Positions 1 through 5,278 of a stretch of DNA of 9,351 nucleotides are shown here, piece by piece. Position 1 is the stretch's first letter, and the number at the start of each line of letters is the position of its first letter. The position numbers and the translations under genes were made by a program. The stretch is taken from NCBI GenBank assembly GCA_003222555.1, contig QHWL01000024.1, forward strand, positions 1 to 9,351. Direction: 5' to 3'. The notes beneath the pieces are model-generated. The model searched no databases. It saw only the letters and a program-made list of their open reading frames with translations, and was not told the origin of the DNA. The DNA is from Acidobacteriota bacterium (lineage in GTDB: Bacteria > Acidobacteriota > Vicinamibacteria > Vicinamibacterales > CAVVIG01).

Positions 1-69
1 TACGAGGCTGTGAAACACGCAAAGGCTGCCCAACCACACGCCGGAGCCGACGGCGCCATCATCCGCTGA
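1..69 (+). CDS. Possible 3' end of an upstream gene, truncated by window edge
   Basis: Frame 1 is open from the first base to a TGA at 67-69 and encodes 22 residues ending ADGAIIR. The piece is soluble-looking, with alternating Ala, His, Lys and Gly, and no family is recognisable. It would be convergent with the symporter that ends at 274. The support is only an open frame of 22 codons with plausible GC-rich codons, so it may be chance. A minus-strand ATG at about 61 running off the left edge is also possible. The upstream sequence is needed to decide. Confidence 0.3.
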   Translation, partial: YEAVKHAKAAQPHAGADGAIIR

Positions 70-273
70 GCGCAGCTCGGATCGTTGGCCGCGCCCGACG
101 ATCCGTGACTGACTCCATCGCACCGGGTCGTTGGCGCGGAGGCCCGACGGTGCTGCCAGAACAGGGCTCATCTCAATCGGTTAGATGCAACCACGAAGTC
201 ACGACGACAACCCTTGGAATTTTTTCTTCGTGCTTTCGTGGCTTCGTGGCCAGAGTTCGGTCCGACGCGGTTC
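70..273. other. Non-coding intergenic stretch
   Basis: I see no convincing gene between the possible TGA at 67-69 and the symporter stop at 274. The short plus-strand frames here run antisense into the symporter and look like shadows. The recognisable content is the inverted repeat at 191-249, described separately. No tRNA-like cloverleaf was seen. Confidence 0.6.
191..249. repeat. Inverted CACGAAG-type short repeat downstream of the symporter
   Basis: The left arm begins CCACGAAG (191-198) and the right arm ends CTTCGTGG (242-249), its exact complement. Pairing continues inward to 204/236, about 14 pairs with one G-U. Read on the minus strand, the right arm is a short tandem series of CACGAA-like units with a period of about 8 bp. 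The loop (205-235) holds a run of six T at 220-225. The hairpin lies 25 nt past the symporter stop, so it could act as a transcript end. However, no T-run follows the stem in the symporter's direction, so a classic intrinsic terminator is not supported. Confidence 0.65.
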
Positions 274-1944
274 CTATTGCGCTCGCGCCGCACCTCGGCG
301 CGGATCGAACGCACTGATTGTCATGCCGACGATCACGACTACCGCCGCGCCAATGAGGTTGTGCCACAGGAAGGCGATGTCGCGCGTCCCCGGCGCGAAC
401 GCGACGATGAGAACCACCGCCATTCCGGCGAGAAGCCCCCAGAAGGCGCCGCGTGCCGTCGCGCGCTCGGTGAGGATCGCGAGGATGAACACGCCAAGGA
501 GCGATCCGTAGAAGAACGATCCGTACCGGTTCACGACCTCGATGAGCGATCCCTGGTTCGCCGAATACATCGCCACCACGCAGGCAAACAGACCCCAGAA
601 CATCGTCGCGAGCTTCGACACCAGGAGGTAATGCGTGTCGGTCGCCGCCTTGACGAAGTGCCGCCGGTAGAAATCGATAATCGTCGCCGTCGCGAGCGCG
701 TTCAGCTCGCCGCCGCTCGCCGACATCGCCGCCGTAAAGATCGCCGCAATCATCAGCCCGACGAGCCCGATTGGCATCTGGGTCGTGATGAAAGTAGGAA
801 ACACGTAGTTGACATCGTTGTAGCGCTCGTCGCCGGTCGCCTGCCTGACGATTCCCGCTGCCCGGTCACGGATGTCCCTGACGCGGGCATCCCCGGCGAG
901 AAACTCCTCGCGATCGTCGCGCACGGCCGCGTCGCGCCGCCCGGCGACGGCCGCATCGAACTCCTTCTCCAGCGATTCGTACTCCGCCGCGTGCGGGCTC
1001 GCCGCCACCTGCGCATCGTACGCGCGGTTGAACAGCATCGGCGGCGTCTGAAACAGGTAATACACGAAGACGAGCACGCCCGTCGTAAGGATCAGGAGTT
1101 GAAGCGGGATCTTCACGAACGCGCTCATCAGCAGCGACTGGCGGGCCTCGTCGATTGACTTCGCGGTCAGGTATCGCTGGACCTGGCTTTGATCGCATCC
1201 GAAGTACGACAGCATCAGGAACAGCCCGCCGATCATCCCCGACCAGAATGTGTAGGTCTCACGCAGATCCAGCCCGAAGTCGATGGCCTTCAGCCGGCCC
1301 GTCGCCCCGGCCAGGTGCAACGCCTGGCCGAAGGTGACGTTGTGGAGGATGCCGTAGAGGAGGATCACGACCGCGGCCGACATCCCGCCGACGACGATGA
1401 ACATCTGCTTGACGTCGGTCCACGCGACCGCCTGGACGCCGCCGAGCGTCGTGTAAACGATCATGGGCACGCAGATGGCGAGGACGGTCACCGGTAAGGT
1501 CCATCCGAGAACGGCCGACATGACCACCGAAGGAGCCGCGAGCGTCACGCCGAGCGAGAAGGCGCGCCCCATCAGAAAAAGGAAGCTCGCCAACGATCGC
1601 GTCCGGACGTCGAACCGGCGCTCGAGATACTCGTAGGCGGTGTAGACGCGCGCGCGGGTGAAGAACGGCACAGCCGTCAGCGACAAGAGGATCATCGCGA
1701 GCGGCAGACCGAAGTAGAACTGGATGAACCTGAGGCCGGTGAGGTACGCCTGGCCCGTCGTGCCGACGATGGTGACGGCGCTCATCTGCGTCGCCATCAC
1801 CGACAGGCCGACAGCCCACCATGGCAGCGACCGGTTCGCAAGGAAATAGCCGTCGACCTTGTCGGTACCCTTCGAGCGGCGGAGCCCGTCGTAGACGATC
1901 CACACGAGGTAGACCACGACGACAAGCCAGTCGAGTGACCGCAT
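274..1944 (-). CDS. Sodium:solute symporter (SSS family) permease
   Basis: This is an inner-membrane Na+-coupled importer of the solute:sodium symporter family (LeuT-like fold); its substrate cannot be read from sequence. Using the ATG at 1944, it is 556 residues, normal for the family. The N terminus LDWLVVVVYL is the usual SSS first helix. Many hydrophobic helices follow, including the typical segment LGGVQAVAWTDVKQ (about 167-180). A Ser-rich helix, TAAMSASGGELN (about 404-415), sits where SSS transporters place Na2-site serines. A charged hydrophilic loop of about 80 residues (about 302-388, rich in Arg, Asp and Glu) lies between helices. The longer frame would start at a TTG (1974) inside the upstream miniprotein gene. 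I prefer the ATG because it matches the family N terminus and follows the miniprotein stop by 4 nt. No Shine-Dalgarno precedes it, so translational coupling is likely. Confidence 0.9.
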   Translation of the reverse strand: MRSLDWLVVVVYLVWIVYDGLRRSKGTDKVDGYFLANRSLPWWAVGLSVMATQMSAVTIVGTTGQAYLTGLRFIQFYFGLPLAMILLSLTAVPFFTRARVYTAYEYLERRFDVRTRSLASFLFLMGRAFSLGVTLAAPSVVMSAVLGWTLPVTVLAICVPMIVYTTLGGVQAVAWTDVKQMFIVVGGMSAAVVILLYGILHNVTFGQALHLAGATGRLKAIDFGLDLRETYTFWSGMIGGLFLMLSYFGCDQSQVQRYLTAKSIDEARQSLLMSAFVKIPLQLLILTTGVLVFVYYLFQTPPMLFNRAYDAQVAASPHAAEYESLEKEFDAAVAGRRDAAVRDDREEFLAGDARVRDIRDRAAGIVRQATGDERYNDVNYVFPTFITTQMPIGLVGLMIAAIFTAAMSASGGELNALATATIIDFYRRHFVKAATDTHYLLVSKLATMFWGLFACVVAMYSANQGSLIEVVNRYGSFFYGSLLGVFILAILTERATARGAFWGLLAGMAVVLIVAFAPGTRDIAFLWHNLIGAAVVVIVGMTISAFDPRRGAARAQ

Positions 1945-1948
1945 GAAA

Positions 1949-2032
1949 TCAGGAGAAAAGCCGACCGAAGACAAATAGCGCGATGAGGATCGCCGCCTCG
2001 ACGATGATCACCTTCACATAAGTGCCGGTCAT
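1949..2032 (-). CDS. 27-residue single-helix membrane miniprotein upstream of the symporter
   Basis: The ATG at 2032 opens a 27-codon frame ending in TGA at 1951-1949, only 4 nt before the symporter ATG. The product has a short polar N terminus (MTGTYVK), one hydrophobic segment VIIVEAAILIALFVF carrying a conserved-looking Glu, and a GRLFS tail, so it is a single transmembrane helix. A purine-rich GGGGA lies about 8 nt upstream as a weak ribosome site. The frame is also open upstream to 2158, but that part crosses the repeat element and looks non-coding. Several transporters have tiny hydrophobic partners (for example KdpF, or small subunits next to SSS permeases). By position and topology I infer an accessory or stability subunit of the adjacent symporter, or a leader that couples its translation. 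Confidence 0.6.
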   Translation of the reverse strand: MTGTYVKVIIVEAAILIALFVFGRLFS

Positions 2033-2087
2033 GTCGGTGTCCCCGCCGGCCGCCACGCCGGCTCGGTGCTCGCGCGGGCCGCTGGCA

Positions 2088-3701
2088 TTATTCACGGCTC
2101 GCGGGGCCCCAACATTTTGCAAGGCGCTGGGGCCCCACCCCCAGCGCTCTGGGCTCAAGGCTGTTGCTCGCCCGCGCTAGGTGCTCAGCGCCTGCGGCCG
2201 CTGTCGAGCGCGAACGCGCGAGACAGCAGCGGTCGGGGCTGGGGCCCCGACCGCACTGGAAGAAGACTCGCTGCTCGCGCGGGCCGCGGGCGCTCACAGG
2301 GCGGCGCTCCGTCCACCACTTCTGATCGTCGTCGAGCTGGCCGCGCGAGGCCGCCGCCGCGCGTGTCGTCTGCTCAGGCGCTGGACCGCCGGGAGTGCGC
2401 CGCACGTTGACGAAGTGCCGCGGGCTCAGAATCTCGGCGAGTGCCTCTTCGGAGTACGCGAGCGGTGCGCCGAGCAACTCGTTCGACGCGTCAGCCAGAA
2501 GCGTTGAGAGGGGGCCGCGTGGATCCCGCTCGCGCGCTGCAATCAGGCGGGCGGTTATGGCGTGCGCCGTCCGAAACGGCAACTGGTGATCGCGCACCAG
2601 CGTGTCCGCCAGCTCCGTCAATGTCGTCCACCCGTCGGCGGCGCGCGCCTCGAGCCTGTCCCCGTCGAACTCGGCGGACGCCATCGCCGCTGCGACGAGC
2701 TTCACCGCCCGCGTCGCGTCGCGGAACGTGGAAAAGACGAGCGGCTGCACGTCGTCTTCGGTGTCGACGATGTCACCGAACGGCGTGTTGTGGACGCTGG
2801 TGAAAACTGCCTGGGCCTGACCGAGCGCTTTGCTCCCGATGGCGCGGGCGTGCTCGATGGCGACCGGGTTGCGCTTCTGGGGCATGATGCTGCTCGACTG
2901 CACGAAGCCGTCACCGAACCGCACGTAGCCGAACTCCGACGTGCCCCACAGCAGCAAATCCTGGACGAAGCGGCCGAGCCCCGCCAGGAGCACTGACGTC
3001 GCCGAGGTACTCTCGAGCAGATAATCGACGGTCGCGATGCTGCCGTAGGTGTTGCCGGTCGGCCCGCAGAAACCGAGCAGGTCCGACGTGAGGTGACGAT
3101 CGATTGGAAACCCGGTGCCGGTAATCGCGCACGCGCCGAGCGGGTTGCGATTGGTCCGCTCGTAGGCGCCTTCGAGCCGCGGGGCATCGCGCTCGAGCTG
3201 CTCGACGACCGCGAGCATGTAATGGGCGACGGTGGTCGGCTGCGCCCGCTGGGTGTGCGTGTGAACGGCGAACACGGTTTCCAGGTGGCGATCCACGATG
3301 TCGAGCAGCGCGCGGCGCAGCTCGAAGCTCGCGGCGAGAAGCCCGAGGATGAACTCGCGCTGCCGCATCCGGTACATCGTCATGTCGATGTCGTTGCGGC
3401 TCCTCGCCGTGTGCAGCCGTCCCGCCACGTTTTCGCCGGACGCCGCGACGATCAGACGTTCGACGTAATAAAACAGATCCTCGCAGGCAGGATCGTACTT
3501 CGTGCGGCGAACCTCGTCCTGCGACAGCGTGTCGAGTGCCACGCGCAGCGTGTGAGCGTCGTCGGGCGAGACGATGCGCTGCGAAGCCAGCATCACCAGG
3601 TGCGCGTAATGAATCGCGATCAACGGTGACAGGAACAGCTCCTTCGCGTCCTCGAAATTCTCGTTGAGGACGTAGGTGACGTACTCGGGCGCAAACCTCA
3701 T
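2088..3701 (-). CDS. Argininosuccinate lyase-like protein (divergent ArgH subfamily) with an anomalous C-terminal tail
   Basis: This is a fumarase/aspartase-superfamily lyase. ArgH splits argininosuccinate into arginine and fumarate in the cytosol. Visible motifs are HTARSRND (97-104), THTQRAQP with the catalytic-type His149 (148-155), the superfamily signature SSSIMPQKRNP (269-279), where ArgH usually has Gly at position 269, and RRTPGGPAP near the C terminus (434-442). Two features depart from canonical ArgH: the N-terminal WGGRF segment is absent (an in-frame TGA lies 15 nt upstream of the ATG), and the usual NKDMQEDKE-like region reads GDIVDTEDDVQ. Substrate is therefore uncertain; this subfamily includes lyases acting on other N-substituted amino acids such as EDDS. 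The family-like part ends near Trp463 (about 2313). The last 74 codons run through the structured repeat element, are rich in Arg, Ser, Cys and Pro, and are probably not ancestral. A TGA in the +1 frame (2296-2294) could be the original stop. Confidence 0.8.
   Translation of the reverse strand: MRFAPEYVTYVLNENFEDAKELFLSPLIAIHYAHLVMLASQRIVSPDDAHTLRVALDTLSQDEVRRTKYDPACEDLFYYVERLIVAASGENVAGRLHTARSRNDIDMTMYRMRQREFILGLLAASFELRRALLDIVDRHLETVFAVHTHTQRAQPTTVAHYMLAVVEQLERDAPRLEGAYERTNRNPLGACAITGTGFPIDRHLTSDLLGFCGPTGNTYGSIATVDYLLESTSATSVLLAGLGRFVQDLLLWGTSEFGYVRFGDGFVQSSSIMPQKRNPVAIEHARAIGSKALGQAQAVFTSVHNTPFGDIVDTEDDVQPLVFSTFRDATRAVKLVAAAMASAEFDGDRLEARAADGWTTLTELADTLVRDHQLPFRTAHAITARLIAARERDPRGPLSTLLADASNELLGAPLAYSEEALAEILSPRHFVNVRRTPGGPAPEQTTRAAAASRGQLDDDQKWWTERRPVSARGPREQRVFFQCGRGPSPDRCCLARSRSTAAAGAEHLARASNSLEPRALGVGPQRLAKCWGPASRE
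2124..2147. repeat. Second GC hairpin inside the structured element
   Basis: GCGCTGGGG (2124-2132) and CCCCAGCGC (2139-2147) are exact complements separated by 6 nt. A third, weaker stem at 2201-2226 has CTGTC/GACAG outer pairs, two opposed G-A positions and an inner GCGCG/CGCGC stem. Closely spaced stems of this kind are typical of palindromic intergenic repeats or structured RNA. Confidence 0.5.
2229..2254 (-). terminator. Strong GC hairpin, possible terminator or processing site after the lyase gene
   Basis: Bases 2229-2239 pair perfectly with 2244-2254 (11 bp, almost all G-C) around a 4-nt loop (TGGG on the plus strand). On the minus strand this sits just past the family-like end of the lyase gene. 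No T-run follows the stem, so it is not a textbook intrinsic terminator. It may stabilise the transcript end, slow polymerase, or be part of a repeat element. Confidence 0.45.
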
Positions 3702-3710
3702 TGCTCTCGG

Positions 3711-3719
3711 AGTATATCA
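3711..3719 (-). promoter_or_regulatory. Extended -10 promoter of the lyase gene (leaderless-type)
   Basis: On the minus strand TGA-TATACT (3719 to 3711) fits an extended -10 element (TGN plus TATAAT-like hexamer). Only 9 nt separate the hexamer from the ATG at 3701, so transcription would begin at or within a few bases of the start codon. There is no room for a ribosome-binding site. No good -35 is visible, because that position lies in the GGGATTY array. Confidence 0.5.
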
Positions 3720-3726
3720 AGGGGTC

Positions 3727-3836
3727 GGGATTCGGGATTTGGGATTCGGGATTCGGCGCATCGCAAGACTGGTCGGGTGCTTAGACGGGGCACTACGAGG
3801 CGCACCCCGAATCCCAAATCCCGAGTCCCAAATCCC
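3727..3836. repeat. Inverted arrays of the heptamer GGGATTY in the divergent promoter region
   Basis: The left arm has four contiguous 7-bp units, GGGATTC or GGGATTT, from 3727 to 3754. The right arm, read on the minus strand from 3836 down to 3802, has GGGATTT, GGGACTC, GGGATTT, GGGATTC and a decayed GGGGTGC. The arms face each other across about 47 nt and could form a cruciform or long imperfect hairpin. The array lies between the two divergent -10 boxes and occupies the -35 and upstream positions of both promoters. It may be selfish, structural or regulatory. Confidence 0.75.
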
Positions 3837-3858
3837 GGTTCCATGAACGTTCCAGACC

Positions 3859-3864
3859 TATAAT
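3859..3864 (+). promoter_or_regulatory. -10 box (TATAAT) of the M20 peptidase gene, leaderless-type
   Basis: A perfect consensus TATAAT ends 8 nt before the ATG at 3873, which places the likely transcript start at about 3870-3873, on or next to the start codon. No Shine-Dalgarno is present in the intervening bases (TTCAGTTG). A good -35 is not evident. The palindrome GAACGTTC at 3845-3852 sits in the spacer region and might be an operator, but that is conjecture. Confidence 0.5.
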
Positions 3865-3872
3865 TTCAGTTG

Positions 3873-5276
3873 ATGAAGCAGCTGCTCCGCCTCGTCTTCT
3901 TCGCCTTGCTCGTCGTGTCCTCACGGCTGTTCGCACAGTCGGGCCCGTTCGACGCGCGCGCCCTGGAGATCTTCAGAGAACTCATCGAGATCAACACAAC
4001 CGACTCGGTCGGCGGCACGACGAAGGCGGCCGAAGCGATGGCGGCGCGGCTGAAGGCTGCCGGGTTCGCCGCATCGGACGTTCAGGTGCTCGGACCCGAC
4101 GCGCGGAAAGGCAACCTCATTGCGCGGTATCGCGGCACCGGCGCCCGCCGGCCGGTCCTGCTCCTGGCGCACCTGGATGTCGTCGAAGCGAAGCGCGAAG
4201 ACTGGTCGTTCGATCCTTTCGTCTTCCTCGAAAAGGACGGCTACTTCTACGGCCGGGGCACGAGTGACGACAAGGCCATGGCGTCGCATCTGACGGCGAA
4301 CCTGATCCGGCTGAAGCAGGAAGGCTTCAAACCCGATCGAGATCTGGTTCTGGCCCTGACCGCCGACGAGGAAGGCGGCAACTTCAACGGTGTCGAATGG
4401 CTGGTGAAAACCCATCGCCATCTCATCGATGCCGGACTGGCCATCAACGAGGGCGGCTCGGGTCAGATGAAGGCCGGCAAGTATTTGATCAACGAAGTCC
4501 AGGCGAGCGAGAAAGTCTATCAGGACTTTCGCCTCGAGGCGAAGAATCCCGGCGGACACAGTTCGCGTCCGCCGAAGGACAACGCGATCGACCACCTCGC
4601 CAACGGGCTGGCGCGTCTTGGCAGGTACGACTTTCGCGTCAACATGAACGAGATCACGCGCGCGTACTTCGAGCGGATGGCCGGCATGCAGGCCGATGCG
4701 AAACTGGCGGCCGACATGCGCGCCGTCGCGCGGGCGACACCCGATCGGCAGGCTGTGGCGCGTCTAGCCGCCGCGTCTTCCTATTACAACGCCCTCATGC
4801 GCACGACCTGCGTCGCGACGCGCCTCGAGGGCGGGCACGCGAACAACGCGCTGCCACAAACGGCGGTAGCGAACGTCAACTGCCGCATCCTTCCAGGTGA
4901 GGCGCCGGCCGCGATCAAGCAGAAGCTCGTGGATGTTCTGGCCGATCAGAGGATCGTCGTCTCTTTCGTCGACGAGGCGAAGCCCAGCGCGCCGTCGCCG
5001 CTCACACCGGATGTCATGCACGCGATCGAATCAATTACCAAGGCGATGTGGCCGGGCGTCATCGTCGTGCCGGCCATGGGCACCGGCGCGACCGACGGCC
5101 TCTATCTCCGCAATGCGGGTATCCCGACTTACGGTGTCGAAGGGATCTTCTACGACCTCGACGACGACCGCACGCACGGCAAGGACGAGCGCATCGGTGT
5201 GAAGCAGTACTTCGAGGGACTGGAGTTCCAGTATCGGCTGATCAAAGCCCTCGCGTCGGGCGCGAATCATCCGTAG
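3873..5276 (+). CDS. Secreted M20-family zinc metallopeptidase (carboxypeptidase S / PM20D1-like)
   Basis: This is a predicted exported di-zinc exopeptidase of 467 residues. The N terminus MKQLLRLVFFALLVVSSRLF, followed by AQ, is a signal peptide with likely cleavage near FAQ-SG. Catalytic-type residues are all present: His100 and Asp102 in AHLDVV, the bridging Asp132 in GRGTSDDKA, catalytic Glu166 and ligand Glu167 in TADEEGG, Glu193 in INEGG, and His435 in RTHGKDE. The lid/dimerisation domain is marked by NPGGHSSRP (about 226-234). GRGTSDDK and EGG fit the carboxypeptidase S / PM20D1 branch better than DapE or ArgE, so the substrate is probably a peptide or N-acyl amino acid. The ATG at 3873 is preferred over the TTG at 3870 because of the signal peptide and leaderless promoter. 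The flavin oxidase gene follows after 2 nt, so the two are probably cotranscribed. Confidence 0.9.
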   Translation: MKQLLRLVFFALLVVSSRLFAQSGPFDARALEIFRELIEINTTDSVGGTTKAAEAMAARLKAAGFAASDVQVLGPDARKGNLIARYRGTGARRPVLLLAHLDVVEAKREDWSFDPFVFLEKDGYFYGRGTSDDKAMASHLTANLIRLKQEGFKPDRDLVLALTADEEGGNFNGVEWLVKTHRHLIDAGLAINEGGSGQMKAGKYLINEVQASEKVYQDFRLEAKNPGGHSSRPPKDNAIDHLANGLARLGRYDFRVNMNEITRAYFERMAGMQADAKLAADMRAVARATPDRQAVARLAAASSYYNALMRTTCVATRLEGGHANNALPQTAVANVNCRILPGEAPAAIKQKLVDVLADQRIVVSFVDEAKPSAPSPLTPDVMHAIESITKAMWPGVIVVPAMGTGATDGLYLRNAGIPTYGVEGIFYDLDDDRTHGKDERIGVKQYFEGLEFQYRLIKALASGANHP

Positions 5277-5278
5277 GC

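Larger units (their letters stand above)
2062..2291. repeat. Structured GC-rich element bounded by a 25-bp direct repeat
   Basis: Bases 2062-2086 and 2267-2291 match at 23 of 25 positions (both contain TGCTCGCGCGGGCCGC) at an offset of 205 bp. Between them lie several strong hairpins (2229-2254, 2201-2226, 2124-2147) and three copies of GGGGCCCC (2103-2110, 2129-2136, 2241-2248). The composition is unlike either flanking gene. It occupies the 3' end of the lyase ORF and the leader of the miniprotein gene. It could be a dispersed REP- or MITE-like element, a structured RNA, or a local duplication. Confidence 0.6.
3702..3872. promoter_or_regulatory. Divergent promoter region between lyase and M20 peptidase genes
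   Basis: These 171 bp separate two divergent start codons. They hold two outward -10 boxes, inverted GGGATTY arrays and the palindrome GAACGTTC (3845-3852). No small gene is evident. Because both promoters flank one array, a DNA-binding protein or cruciform there could affect both operons. Confidence 0.6.

Noticed and set aside
214..1158. 314-codon plus-strand frame opposite the symporter gene
   Set aside because: The product is Arg/His/Asp-rich and low in complexity, with no domain. It mirrors the codon bias of the symporter, so it is a shadow.
274..1974. TTG start at 1974 for the symporter
   Set aside because: It would add 10 residues unlike the family N terminus and overlap the miniprotein gene. 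The ATG at 1944 gives the expected first helix.
1949..2158. Longer 69-codon version of the miniprotein starting at 2158
   Set aside because: The first 42 codons read through the GC hairpin element and look non-coding. The hydrophobic, gene-like part starts at the ATG at 2032.
3727..3836. Possible CRISPR-like array
   Set aside because: The units are 7 bp, contiguous, without spacers, and occur as two facing arms. They do not fit repeat-spacer organisation.
3845..3852. GAACGTTC palindrome as a possible LexA/SOS box
   Set aside because: The Gram-positive-type SOS box needs four bases between GAAC and GTTC, and here there are none. It is kept only as a possible operator of unknown type.
5048..5278. 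Upstream extension of the flavin oxidase frame
   Set aside because: It lies inside the M20 peptidase coding sequence, and its translation is Arg/His-rich with no resemblance to the oxidase family. The ATG at 5279 is preferred.
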